From: Labrenzia sp. VG12
GTDB lineage: Bacteria > Pseudomonadota > Alphaproteobacteria > Rhizobiales > Stappiaceae
Assembly (NCBI RefSeq): GCF_002237595.1
Contig: NZ_CP022529.1
Location: forward strand, 3,348,001-3,412,000
Reading direction: 5' to 3'
DNA length: 64,000 nucleotides
The notes under the pieces were generated by a model that worked only from the letters and a program-made list of their open reading frames with translations, had not been told where the DNA came from and did no database searches. Both the position numbers and the translations under genes were made by a program. Below are positions 24,790-33,948 of this stretch, one piece after another. Position 1 is the first letter of the stretch; every line of letters starts with the position of its first letter.

Positions 24790-25911
24790 GTGGCCTGGTC
24801 CCCGCAACAAGATGACGCCCTGCAGCAAACCGCCGACTGGCTGAAGCGCGGCGACCGTCAGGTGTTCCGCCTGTTTGGCTACGCAGGCACCGGCAAGACC
24901 ACGCTTGCACGTCATCTCGCCGAAGGCATCGACGGGGACGTGTGCTTTGGTGCTTTCACTGGCAAGGCAGCCCATGTTCTGCGCCAGAAGGGCTGTGAGG
25001 ATGCCGGGACGATCCATTCGCTGATCTACCGTCCGCGCTCCGCCAAGGAGGAAGAAGAGCTCGATGACGATGAGGAGGACAGCGGACCGCAATTCGCCAT
25101 CAAGCGCGACAGCGCAGCGGCCACGGCGAGCCTGATCGTCATCGACGAATGTTCGATGGTCGACGAAGAGCTCGGCAAGGATCTTCTGTCCTTCGGCACG
25201 CCGGTGCTTGTCCTGGGCGACCCTGCCCAGTTGCCACCGGTCAAGGGCGGAGGCTATTTTACCGAAGCCGAACCGGATGTGATGCTGACCGAGGTTCACC
25301 GGCAGGCTCAGGACAATCCGATCGTGCGCATGTCCATGACCATCCGGGACGGCGGCCAGCTCGATTATGGCGTCTTTGGCGAGAGCAAGGTCATTCACCG
25401 GCGCGAGATCGACAAGGACCAGATCCTGGACGCCGACCAGGTGCTGGTCGGAACCAACAAGACCCGCCGGCTCTATAACGGACGCATCCGGGAGCTGAAG
25501 GAATTCGACACGCCGATGCCGGCTGTCGGTGACAAACTCGTCTGCCTGCGCAATGACAAGACCAAGGGATTGCTCAATGGCGGTCTCTGGACGGTCAAGC
25601 GGCTACGACCGCCGCGTGGCAACACGCTTCGTTTCGATGTTGTGTCGGAGGACGAACTTTCGCGGACGGCCGTGAAGGTAAAGGTGCTGCCGGCCATGTT
25701 CGAGGATGGCGCCGAGGCCATACCCTATACCATCCGGCGCAAGGCCGACGAATTCGACTACGGTTATGCGCTCACCGTGCACAAGGCCCAGGGCTCACAA
25801 TGGGACAGCGTCGTCCTGTTCGACGAAAGCTGGGCGTTTCGCGAACACAAGAGCCGCTGGCTCTATACGGCCGTCACCCGGGCGGCCGAGCGGATTACTG
25901 TCGTAAGATAG
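24790..25911 (+). CDS. RecD-like ATP-dependent DNA helicase (AAA_30/UvrD_C_2)
   Basis: This 373-residue superfamily-1 helicase resembles the catalytic part of RecD2. Walker A is FGYAGTGKTTLA near residues 29-40, Walker B is IVIDECSMVDE, motif III is GDPAQLPPV, and the C-terminal motifs are ALTVHKAQGSQWD and YTAVTRA. It starts at a GTG (24790) preceded by AAGGAG. It lacks the RecD2 N-terminal domains, so it is a minimal single protein rather than a RecBCD subunit. Its 3' end overlaps the convergent TetR gene by 17 nt. Confidence 0.87.
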   Translation: MAWSPQQDDALQQTADWLKRGDRQVFRLFGYAGTGKTTLARHLAEGIDGDVCFGAFTGKAAHVLRQKGCEDAGTIHSLIYRPRSAKEEEELDDDEEDSGPQFAIKRDSAAATASLIVIDECSMVDEELGKDLLSFGTPVLVLGDPAQLPPVKGGGYFTEAEPDVMLTEVHRQAQDNPIVRMSMTIRDGGQLDYGVFGESKVIHRREIDKDQILDADQVLVGTNKTRRLYNGRIRELKEFDTPMPAVGDKLVCLRNDKTKGLLNGGLWTVKRLRPPRGNTLRFDVVSEDELSRTAVKVKVLPAMFEDGAEAIPYTIRRKADEFDYGYALTVHKAQGSQWDSVVLFDESWAFREHKSRWLYTAVTRAAERITVVR

Positions 25912-26545
25912 GCGAATTCAAGGCGCTGTCGGAAAACCCGGCCAGCTCGTCCCGCACCGGCAGGGATTGCAGGCCGGTCTCGACAAAGGTCTTCAGCTCG
26001 GGCTCGCTGATGCCACTGCGGCCAAGAAGCGCGATTGCCGAAAACTGTCCGTCGAGGAAGGTCGCCGCGCGGTCGATATCCGCGTCATCGCGAAGCTCAC
26101 CAGCGTCTGCGGCTTTCAGCAAGCGGTCCCGGATCGCGTTGAACCGCGACTCGCGCAAGCCGGTGACCACCTCCTGGTGACGTTCCGGTCCGTAGGTGCA
26201 GTCCACCAGCGCATTGACCAGGAAACAGCCCGCCGGCGTGTTCCGGTCGAGCGTCAGGTCGGCAATGGCGCCGAGGAAATCGCGGAAGTCGCTGACAACA
26301 TCCTTGCTTGCAAGGTTCAGCCTGGCAAAGACCGGTCCGCCATAGGTTTCGAAGTAATGGAGCAGCGCCTTTTCAAACAGCGCTTCCTTGTCGCCAAAGG
26401 CTGCATAGAGGCCTGGCTTGGCCATTCCGGAGGCTTCCGCCAGATCGCTCATGGAGGTGCCCGAATAGCCGTTCTGCCAGAAGGCCACCATCACGGAATG
26501 AAGCGCGTCCTTGGTACTCACTTTTCTCGGTCGGCCACGGGCCAT
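25895..26545 (-). CDS. TetR-family transcriptional regulator
   Basis: This 216-residue regulator has the N-terminal HTH segment MARGRPRKVSTKDALHSVMV with GYSGTSMSDLAEASGMAKPG and LYAAFGDKEALF, and a TetR_C-like ligand domain afterwards. The ATG at 26545 is the standard start of the RGRPR-type subgroup. A near-perfect palindrome lies 126 nt upstream (26671-26693). Its 3' end overlaps the helicase gene by 17 nt. The regulated gene may be itself or tex; the ligand is unknown. Confidence 0.87.
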   Translation of the reverse strand: MARGRPRKVSTKDALHSVMVAFWQNGYSGTSMSDLAEASGMAKPGLYAAFGDKEALFEKALLHYFETYGGPVFARLNLASKDVVSDFRDFLGAIADLTLDRNTPAGCFLVNALVDCTYGPERHQEVVTGLRESRFNAIRDRLLKAADAGELRDDADIDRAATFLDGQFSAIALLGRSGISEPELKTFVETGLQSLPVRDELAGFSDSALNSPILRQ

Positions 26546-26670
26546 CGGTCTGTCCTCCCTATAACAAACCGTCCGCCCAAGTCCTGCGGGTGCCCACTTA
26601 CCCGGCGCCTGAGCTACGCCGCCATCGCGGCTCGGATCTGCATGATGCGAAATCAAACACGGTATTTTGT

Positions 26671-26693
26671 CAAAAGGATAGCGTGTCCTTTTG
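26671..26693. promoter_or_regulatory. Palindromic candidate TetR operator
   Basis: CAAAAGGA (26671-26678) and TCCTTTTG (26686-26693) flank a 7-nt spacer. It lies 126 nt upstream of the TetR gene and 255 nt upstream of tex, in the 402-nt gene-free stretch 26546-26947. Nothing else is evident in that stretch. Confidence 0.45.
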
Positions 26694-26947
26694 AACGCAG
26701 AATACGCATTTTATTGCAGCACGTACACAAAAACGGCAGATTCAACCCATAAGCGCGTACCAAATTGCATGCGGTTGTGCAATTCAGACGATCCGGTTTC
26801 AGGTCGGGTTTGAGAACGGAAGAAAACCTTACTGAATCGAGCGATTTCCGAAATGATGGTGGAAGGAGCCCTCTGGTCTCTTTTCCACCCGATTGAGGCG
26901 GCTTATCTTCGCGGCTCGGATTTTCAGTAGCGAAAGCACCTTCGTAA

Positions 26948-29389
26948 ATGGCAAGTGTTCCCACCTCTGACACCACCCTTCCTGCCACCAAGGCACCTGC
27001 CGGCGCCGAAACGGCGCTGCGCATCGCACACCGGATAGCGAACGAAATCGGCTGCAAGGCCGGTCAGGTCAACGCCACCGTTCAGATGCTCGATGAAGGT
27101 TCGACCGTGCCCTTCATCGCCCGCTACCGCAAGGAAGCCACCGGCGGCCTGGATGACAGCCAGCTGCGCAAACTGGAAGAGCGCCTGATCTACCTTCGGG
27201 AGCTTGAGGACAGACGCGTTGCCATTACAAAGTCGATCGAAGAGCAGGGCAAGCTCACCGACGATCTGACGAACAGCATACAGGCCGCAGAGACCAAGTC
27301 CCAGCTGGAAGACATCTATCTGCCGTTCAAGAAAAAGCGCCGCACGAAAGCCCAGATCGCCCGCGAGGCCGGCCTGGAACCACTGGCGGACCTGCTCCTG
27401 TCCGATCCCTCAAGGGACCCGGAAACGGAAGCGAAGGCCTTTTTCGATGACGGCAAGGGCATTGCCGACACCAAGGCGGCTCTCGACGGGGCCCGCCAGA
27501 TCCTGATGGAACGCTTTGCCGAGAACGCCGAGCTGGTCGGCCGGCTGCGCCGTCATGTCGAGGAGCGCGGCGTCGTGCAGTCGAAACTGATTGACGGCAT
27601 GGCCGACAAGGGCGCCAAATTCACCGACTATTTCGACTATTCGGAAAAATGGTCGAAGATCCCCAGCCACCGGGCGCTTGCCCTCTTTCGTGGACGCAAC
27701 GAAGGCATTCTCTCCGTCGACCTGACGGTCGATGACGATGACGTTTCACCGGTGCTCCCGGCCGTCAGGATGGTCGCCGACACATACGGGATAGCCGATC
27801 GTGGCCGGCCGGCAGACAAGTGGCTGATGGAAGCGGCCCGCTTTGCCTGGAAGGTGAAACTCGCGCTTCATCTGGAACTCGACCTGATGGGGGTCTTGCG
27901 AGACAAGGCCGAAGAAGAGGCAATCCAGGTCTTTGCCCGCAACCTCAAGGACCTTCTGCTCGCCGCTCCGGCCGGCGCCAGGGCGACGCTTGGCCTTGAC
28001 CCGGGCATTCGCACGGGTGTCAAGGTGGCCGTGGTCGACGAAACCGGCAAGCTTGTCGACACAGCAACCATCTATCCGTTTCAGCCGCGGAACGATTTGA
28101 CCGGTTCCAGGGCAACGCTCATGGCACTGATCGCCAAGCACAAGGTCGGCCTGATCGCCATCGGCAACGGCACGGCCAGCCGCGAGACCGATAAACTGGC
28201 CGGCGATGTACTCTCAGACATTCCGTCCGCTCAGCGCCCGGTGAAGGTGATCGTCAACGAGGCCGGTGCCTCGGTCTATTCCGCATCCGAACTGGCGGCA
28301 AGGGAAATGCCGGATATCGATGTCTCCCTGCGCGGCGCAGCGTCGATTGCCCGGCGTCTGCAGGATCCACTGGCCGAACTGGTCAAGATCGAACCGAAAT
28401 CCATCGGCGTCGGCCAGTATCAGCACGACGTCAACCAGAGCAAGCTTGCCCGCGCGCTGGATGCCGTTGTCGAAGACGCGGTGAACGCCGTCGGCGTCGA
28501 TCTCAACACCGCTTCCCCGGCCCTGCTGTCGCGCATCTCCGGTCTTTCCGACAGCCTTGCCAAGGCGGTCGTCGAACACCGGGACTCCATCGGCCGCTTC
28601 GAAAAGCGCTCGCAGCTGAAGGACGTGCCACGTCTCGGCGCCAAGGCCTTTGAACTCTGCGCAGGTTTCCTGCGCATCACCGACGGCAAGGAACCGCTGG
28701 ACGCCTCCTCTGTGCACCCGGAGGCCTACCCGCTGGCCAAGCGCATCGTGAAAGCCTGCGGCCGGGACCTGCGCCAGATCATGGGCGACGCTTCACTTCT
28801 GAGCGGCCTCGACCCGGCTGAATTCACCGACGACACTTTCGGCCTGCCGACGGTGAAGGATATCCTGTCGGAACTGGAAAAGCCCGGCCGTGACCCGCGC
28901 CCGGAATTCAAGACGGCGGCGCTCCAGGACGGTGTCGAGGAGATCAAGGACCTGAAACCCGGCATGAAGCTGGAAGGCACGGTCACCAACGTCACCAATT
29001 TCGGCGCCTTTGTCGATGTCGGCGTACACCAGGACGGGCTGGTGCATGTCTCGCAGCTCGCAGACCGTTTCGTCGACGACCCGCACAAGATCGTCAAGGC
29101 CGGAGACATCGTCAAGGTGACCATCCTGGAGGTGGACGTGCCGCGCAAGCGCATTTCCATGACCATGAAATCCCAGGCCGACTACCAGGGTCAGCGCGAA
29201 CGGGGCCAGCAGGATCGCGGTGGCCGCGGACCGGGCGGTCCGGGAAGCAAGGGCCCGGGTGGACGTGGTCCCGGCGGCTCGGGACCGCGTGGCGGCAAGG
29301 GCGAGGCGCCAAAAGGATCCGGTGGCGATGGCGGCAACAATGCCATGGCGGCAGCCCTGGCCGCGGCCATGAACAAGAAGCGGAAGTGA
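26948..29389 (+). CDS. tex: Tex-family RNA-binding transcription accessory protein
   Basis: This 813-residue protein has the Tex layout: an N-terminal helical region (STVPFIARYRKEATGGLDD near 50-70), a YqgF-like domain (TLGLDPGIRTGVKVAVVDE near 345), helix-hairpin-helix repeats (SPALLSRISGLSDSLA near 525) and an S1 domain (GTVTNVTNFGAFVDVGVHQD, near 675). An unusual C-terminal tail of about 85 residues is rich in Gly, Arg and Pro (residues 725-800). Tex binds nucleic acids and influences transcription and translation. It starts 402 nt from TetR and ends one nucleotide before the convergent membrane-protein gene. Confidence 0.93.
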   Translation: MASVPTSDTTLPATKAPAGAETALRIAHRIANEIGCKAGQVNATVQMLDEGSTVPFIARYRKEATGGLDDSQLRKLEERLIYLRELEDRRVAITKSIEEQGKLTDDLTNSIQAAETKSQLEDIYLPFKKKRRTKAQIAREAGLEPLADLLLSDPSRDPETEAKAFFDDGKGIADTKAALDGARQILMERFAENAELVGRLRRHVEERGVVQSKLIDGMADKGAKFTDYFDYSEKWSKIPSHRALALFRGRNEGILSVDLTVDDDDVSPVLPAVRMVADTYGIADRGRPADKWLMEAARFAWKVKLALHLELDLMGVLRDKAEEEAIQVFARNLKDLLLAAPAGARATLGLDPGIRTGVKVAVVDETGKLVDTATIYPFQPRNDLTGSRATLMALIAKHKVGLIAIGNGTASRETDKLAGDVLSDIPSAQRPVKVIVNEAGASVYSASELAAREMPDIDVSLRGAASIARRLQDPLAELVKIEPKSIGVGQYQHDVNQSKLARALDAVVEDAVNAVGVDLNTASPALLSRISGLSDSLAKAVVEHRDSIGRFEKRSQLKDVPRLGAKAFELCAGFLRITDGKEPLDASSVHPEAYPLAKRIVKACGRDLRQIMGDASLLSGLDPAEFTDDTFGLPTVKDILSELEKPGRDPRPEFKTAALQDGVEEIKDLKPGMKLEGTVTNVTNFGAFVDVGVHQDGLVHVSQLADRFVDDPHKIVKAGDIVKVTILEVDVPRKRISMTMKSQADYQGQRERGQQDRGGRGPGGPGSKGPGGRGPGGSGPRGGKGEAPKGSGGDGGNNAMAAALAAAMNKKRK

Positions 29390-29390
29390 C

Positions 29391-30134
29391 CTAGGAAAAA
29401 ACGTCCGCATCCACGGCGGGAAGCTCACCGCGTTCCCGCAGATCTTTCAGATAAGTGTTGGCTGTGATCACCATGAACACAGCCTCCGCAAGCAGGCCGA
29501 TAAGGTTTGACAGAAGAAGACTGACGAGACTGAATGAACTGATATGCCCGGAGGGTGTCACCGGCAGGGTCTCGGGGCCGGTCAGATAGACACTTGCGGC
29601 CAGCGCAGCTTCAAAAATGAGAATCGGCAGAAAAACGCCGATGATCCTTGGCAGCAGATAACCGGATTGACGCACTCCCCTGAAGACAGCTTCCTGCAGG
29701 CGAAGAAGCCTTGCCGGCAACACCGTTCCACACAGAACGGGTGGAAAAAGAATCAGCAAAAGGGCGCACAGGAGGTACCCCAGCAGCAGCAGCGGGTTTT
29801 CTTCAGCTTGCGCAATCAGCGGGTCAAATACCCACTCCAGAAAATGGAGACCGGCGAAACCGGCAACATAGAGCAACAGCACGTGCCAGGGCGCATAGCC
29901 GGCGAACAAACGCCAACCTTGCCGTTCCCTTGGGATGCCGAGCAACCGGCAGAGAAAGAAGAAATTGAACACCGCCCCGACAATTGCAATTGCGGCAAGT
30001 GTTTCCCAGCTGTCTTCATACCAGGTATCAACGATCGAAATCGCGCTGTAGACCACAAAATACGCCAGAGCGAGGTTTCGGAGTGCAAACAACGTTTCGA
30101 ACGTTTGCCCAAACAGTCCCTTGTCGCGGTTCAA
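29391..30134 (-). CDS. Multi-pass membrane protein, paralogue of the protein at 32111
   Basis: This 247-residue protein has about six transmembrane helices and no known family I can name. Its C-terminus (TYLKDLRERGELPAVDADVFS region) matches that of the protein at 32111-32890 (AYLRDLRAQGELISKDVEVFS region), and both share an LAY segment at residue 23. The TTG at 30134 is chosen because it aligns the two N-termini exactly; an upstream TTG at 30191 would add 19 residues. It follows the CGNR gene on the same strand and may be its operon partner. Confidence 0.7.
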   Translation of the reverse strand: MNRDKGLFGQTFETLFALRNLALAYFVVYSAISIVDTWYEDSWETLAAIAIVGAVFNFFFLCRLLGIPRERQGWRLFAGYAPWHVLLLYVAGFAGLHFLEWVFDPLIAQAEENPLLLLGYLLCALLLILFPPVLCGTVLPARLLRLQEAVFRGVRQSGYLLPRIIGVFLPILIFEAALAASVYLTGPETLPVTPSGHISSFSLVSLLLSNLIGLLAEAVFMVITANTYLKDLRERGELPAVDADVFS

Positions 30135-30212
30135 GTCACCACCATGAAATTGATAATTTTGCCAATAATCACCTTTTGCACCTGTTTGCAAACAGGTAGT
30201 GCCGGCCCGGCA

Positions 30213-30785
30213 TCACTTGACCGGACGTGACCGCTCTACCCGTTCTCTCAAACGGTGTTGAGCCACGTTGAACCTGGTGTTGCAGCGTTTGGAGCAGAAT
30301 TTCTGGCGCCCCGCCTTGGTTTGATCCTGGAAGATTTCCTCGCACGGAGCGGACTGGCAGACCCGAATGCGGTCCGGCGCATGTTTTGCAAGAGCCAGGA
30401 AGCCGAGCGTGCTCCAGGCTTCCAGGCGCTGAACCACAGGGATGTTCCGGTCGATCTGCAGAACTGGCGCGCCGTCTTCCGATAGGGACATTGTCCAGGT
30501 CACCTCCGGTATCCCCGCAAGTTGCGCCTGCTGCGATCCCGGGAGGCGCTCACCTTCTGCTGCCGCCTTGAACGCTGCCCGCAATTGGTCCCGGTGTGTG
30601 ACGAGAGCCGATCCGATCTCTTCCGTAACCTCACCTTCCTCAAGATACCCGCCGAGGAACCGCGCCGTCTTCTCGTGATCCACCAGCAGGTCCACTGGCT
30701 CTCGCATCGGATCGAAGGTGTTCACGAAGTCAATCGCGAAGGCCGCCGCTTCACCCAGCCCATCCATTGTAAGCAATATTTTCAT
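30213..30785 (-). CDS. CGNR zinc-finger/ABATE-domain regulator
   Basis: This 190-residue protein has an N-terminal ABATE-like domain (AIDFVNTFDPMREPVD) and a C-terminal CGNR zinc finger. The four zinc cysteines are visible in RVCQSAPCEEIF and RQKFCSKRCNTRFNVAQHR. Such proteins are putative transcription regulators of stress or efflux genes. It is divergent from an MFS transporter gene, with a 9-bp inverted repeat directly in front of the MFS start, so it is a probable regulator of that gene. Confidence 0.88.
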   Translation of the reverse strand: MKILLTMDGLGEAAAFAIDFVNTFDPMREPVDLLVDHEKTARFLGGYLEEGEVTEEIGSALVTHRDQLRAAFKAAAEGERLPGSQQAQLAGIPEVTWTMSLSEDGAPVLQIDRNIPVVQRLEAWSTLGFLALAKHAPDRIRVCQSAPCEEIFQDQTKAGRQKFCSKRCNTRFNVAQHRLRERVERSRPVK

Positions 30786-30819
30786 TTTATCTGATTACCA
30801 ACCATGCTCATCCATGCTA

Positions 30820-30849
30820 GTAAGCGCCATTATACAAAAAGGCGCTTAC
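30820..30849. promoter_or_regulatory. Inverted-repeat candidate operator, CGNR/MFS
   Basis: GTAAGCGCC (30820-30828) and GGCGCTTAC (30841-30849) form a perfect 9-bp inverted repeat with a 12-nt AT-rich spacer containing TATACAA. The right arm ends 2 nt before the MFS ATG at 30852, so bound protein would cover the start region. The CGNR protein is the obvious candidate binder. An RNA hairpin that masks the start is an alternative. Confidence 0.5.
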
Positions 30850-30851
30850 AA

Positions 30852-32060
30852 ATGAACCCTTGCAATCAGTCTCTATTCCGCATGACAGTCGCCATGGCAG
30901 CATCCGGCCTCGGCATCACGCTGATGAAGATCGCCCTGCCGACACTGTCTGGCACACTTGGCTGTTCCCCGGCGAAGGTTGGGCTGGTTGCCGGCGCCAT
31001 TGCCGCGGCGTGGCCGCTCTTCGGCCTGACGGCCGGCTGGGTCCTGGACAGGTTCGGCAGGATCGCCGGTTTCTGGTCCGGTCTGTTTGCAGCGGGCTTT
31101 GCTGCAGCCGCCTTGCTGAGTCTGGCGGGACAGGACGCCAGCCCGGTCCTGCTCCTGTGCGGCCTTGGCCTCCTGGTCGGCATCGGCGAAGTGCTGACAG
31201 AGACTGCGGGCCAGACCATCTTGCCGGATCTGGTTGACCGAGACCGCTTTCATGACGGCAACAGTCTGCTGCAAGGGGTGAAAACTGTTTTCGCCACGCT
31301 CCTGGCACCGCTGCTGATTGCACTTCTCCTGGGTATCAGTCCCTTCTCGGTGTTCCTCGTGGCTTTTGTTGCGGTCGCGGTCAGCTTCCTGGCCCTGCCG
31401 AAACCGCAGCGCATGACGCGTTCCGGACAGAAAGGCTTCGCCGGTTTTCTGGAAGGCGCGCATCTCTTGTGGGCCAGCCCGGATCAGCGAGGGCTGACAC
31501 TTCTTCTCGCGCTGATGTCCGTTTCCTGGGGGGCCTGGATGACCTTGATCGTGCCCTATGCGCTGTCCGAGAATTTCCTGAACATCGGCACTGCCGGCAT
31601 TGGTTATGTCATGACGGCCATGGGCTGCGGCTCACTCCTGGGCGCTACCTGCTATCGCTGGCTGCGGAGCCGTCTGGGTGATGGCAGAACCCGTCTCCTG
31701 GACCCGGTCGCAACTCTCATATTCGTGCTGGTGCCGGCAGCCGGTTTCGGGCTCTGGCCTGTCCTGGCCACTTCTTTCCTTGCCGGCATCGGCGGCGTGA
31801 CCTGGGCCATTTCCATTGCCACCCATCAGCAATCGACCATCCCGGCGAGCTCACTCGGGCGCGTGGTCGCCGCCTATCGCTGGATCGGCTGGAGTGGATT
31901 TTTCATTGGGGCCAGCTTAAGCGGTTTTGTCGCCAATCTCGTCGGATTGCAATTGGCGTTTCTGGTATTTGCTGCGCCGGCAATGGCTGCACTGCTTATC
32001 TTTGTGTTTTCAAAACAGGGGTTCCGGCAAGTCGCAGAAGCCAATGAGCTGCGTTTCTAA
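30852..32060 (+). CDS. MFS transporter
   Basis: This 402-residue protein has twelve predicted helices. The MFS loop motif appears as GWVLDRFGRIAGFW near residues 75-90. It looks like a drug or metabolite exporter, but the substrate cannot be set. The ATG at 30852 is used because it opens the first helix-containing segment. The start lies just behind an inverted repeat and opposite the CGNR regulator gene, which suggests ligand-induced expression. Confidence 0.87.
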   Translation: MNPCNQSLFRMTVAMAASGLGITLMKIALPTLSGTLGCSPAKVGLVAGAIAAAWPLFGLTAGWVLDRFGRIAGFWSGLFAAGFAAAALLSLAGQDASPVLLLCGLGLLVGIGEVLTETAGQTILPDLVDRDRFHDGNSLLQGVKTVFATLLAPLLIALLLGISPFSVFLVAFVAVAVSFLALPKPQRMTRSGQKGFAGFLEGAHLLWASPDQRGLTLLLALMSVSWGAWMTLIVPYALSENFLNIGTAGIGYVMTAMGCGSLLGATCYRWLRSRLGDGRTRLLDPVATLIFVLVPAAGFGLWPVLATSFLAGIGGVTWAISIATHQQSTIPASSLGRVVAAYRWIGWSGFFIGASLSGFVANLVGLQLAFLVFAAPAMAALLIFVFSKQGFRQVAEANELRF

Positions 32061-32110
32061 ACCAACCCAAGTGTCTGGAGCGTACCCGCTCAATCCGGGG
32101 CAAATCACCT

Positions 32111-32890
32111 TCACGAGAACACTTCAACGTCCTTTGAAATCAATTCCCCCTGGGCGCGCAAGTCTCTCAGATAGGCTTCGCAAACAACCACCGAAAGCAC
32201 CGCCAACGCCAACATATCAATGCAACGCACACCCAGGTGAATAAGCGATCCCGGCAGATCGAAACCATCCTCGGAAGACACAGGTGCGGGATTGATCGCG
32301 AACCCTTCCGCTAGAAACTGAACGGCCACAGCTAACAGGTTCAACGCGACCACTCCAACCAAAAGACGTGGAAATTGATACCGGAACTGACGCCACCCCC
32401 GGCGCAAGGCTTCACTTATGCCAGCCTGTGTTCCCACAAGCTTTGAGGGGAGTGCTGTGCCAAATCCCAGCAACAGAAGGAGATAACTTGTCACCATGAT
32501 GGGCAGAAGCAGCACAAGCGTGCCTTCCAGGGGCGTCAACAGAGATGACATTGCGTAGATCACGCCGAAAACGGCAGCAAAACTGATCAGATAGAACGGC
32601 ATGAAGATGAGCAACACGTAACGGGCGGTAAATTGCCAAACGCTTTTCCTCGTTTCGGCTGAAGTACGCTCAATCCCGAGCAGGAACAGGCAATACACAT
32701 AAAGCAAACCTGCTTCAGCAAAGGCCTCGCCAATTGTCAGACCGGTTTCAAGTGAAAACCCGGTGTCTTCGGCCTCCCGGGACTGGAGAACACCAATCAG
32801 GAAAACGAAGCAGAGATAAGCCAGCGTCATGCCACGACTGGCGACGATTGCTGCGACTGCACGCGAAATCGTGCTCTTCGTTTCTGTCAT
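32111..32890 (-). CDS. Multi-pass membrane protein, paralogue of the protein at 29391
   Basis: This 259-residue protein has about six transmembrane segments and a C-terminus matching the protein at 29391-30134 (YLRDLRAQGEL against YLKDLRERGEL, both ending VFS). The N-termini align without gaps at LAY (residues 23-25). The ATG at 32890 has AGACAGG upstream. It converges on the MFS gene with a 50-nt gap. No family is recognised; a role in membrane stress or transport is only a guess. Confidence 0.75.
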   Translation of the reverse strand: MTETKSTISRAVAAIVASRGMTLAYLCFVFLIGVLQSREAEDTGFSLETGLTIGEAFAEAGLLYVYCLFLLGIERTSAETRKSVWQFTARYVLLIFMPFYLISFAAVFGVIYAMSSLLTPLEGTLVLLLPIMVTSYLLLLLGFGTALPSKLVGTQAGISEALRRGWRQFRYQFPRLLVGVVALNLLAVAVQFLAEGFAINPAPVSSEDGFDLPGSLIHLGVRCIDMLALAVLSVVVCEAYLRDLRAQGELISKDVEVFS

Positions 32891-33042
32891 TTGGCCTGTC
32901 TCATTCCTGTCAGTCTTGGCGGTATCGGACACTTTCAAGAGGAATGCAAACGCCACACCCAACAGGTTGTTTCCACAAGGCTCGACCACGCGCGGCTTTG
33001 CTTTTAAGCTTTTCTAAAATCAGCTGATGCGAGGCTAAGGGC

Positions 33043-33729
33043 ATGACGGAGGAACGCCCCGACAAGGACTGGCCGAAACAGGACATCGAGTCCGGCACAC
33101 TGGGTGCGCTTGCGCATTTATACCGCGCAGAAGTGTTCCGCAGCACCCATTGGCGCACCCGCCTCGACAACACCACCAACTGGGCCGTGGTCACCACCGG
33201 CATTGCCCTGTCGGCCACCTTCTCCAACAAGGACGCCTCGCCGCTTCCGATGGTGCTGGTCGGACTGCTCGTGACCGTCTTCCTGATTTTCGAGGCGCGG
33301 CGGTACCGCTACTACAACATGTTCCGGGCCCGGGCCCGTCTCATGGAGTCGGATCTTTACGCACCGATCCTCAACGGACGGAAAGTGCCGTGGTCCGGCG
33401 CGTGGAGCAGGATGCTCGCCGATGACTACGAGATGCCGCATTACCATATCAGCCTGGTACGGGCCGCCGGACGGCGGCTCCGCTCCAACTATTCCTGGAT
33501 TCTCGCCATCCAGGCCGTTGCCTATTACGGCAAGATTGCCATCCACCCCGAGCCGCTGATCAGTCTTTCCCAGGCGTTTGAACGCGCGTCCATCGGCCCC
33601 ATTCCCGGTGCACTTGTCATGCTTGCCGGTCTGGTCTTTCACCTGAGCTGGGTGATCTTTGCCTTTGTCACGCTGCGCCTCGACCAGGCCTATCGCGAAC
33701 AGCGCAAGTCCCCCATGCAGGGGATTTGA
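33043..33729 (+). CDS. DUF2270-family integral membrane protein
   Basis: This 228-residue protein matches the DUF2270 pattern: a soluble N-terminus (LGALAHLYRAEVFRSTHWRT), two adjacent helices (WAVVTTGIALSATF and PMVLVGLLVTVFLIFEA), a charged loop RRYRYYNMFRARARLMESDL, and two further C-terminal helices. The function of the family is unknown. It stands alone, divergent from the membrane protein at 32111-32890. Confidence 0.8.
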   Translation: MTEERPDKDWPKQDIESGTLGALAHLYRAEVFRSTHWRTRLDNTTNWAVVTTGIALSATFSNKDASPLPMVLVGLLVTVFLIFEARRYRYYNMFRARARLMESDLYAPILNGRKVPWSGAWSRMLADDYEMPHYHISLVRAAGRRLRSNYSWILAIQAVAYYGKIAIHPEPLISLSQAFERASIGPIPGALVMLAGLVFHLSWVIFAFVTLRLDQAYREQRKSPMQGI

Positions 33730-33948
33730 GACAAGAGCTGCCGAAAAACGAAGGAAGGTAGCTTGGCGAGAGGCGCCGAGCCGTGGTAAAGCCGCGTCCG
33801 TTCAACTCGGAGATTTTATGTCCTGACTTCTCGGGCGCCCGTCGGCGCCCCTCGCAAAGCCGCTTCCTGCATCCGGGATGCCTTTGCCGTACTGGAAGAA
33901 CAACACCCGATCATGCCTCATGATCGGAACAGGACAATAGTATCCAAA

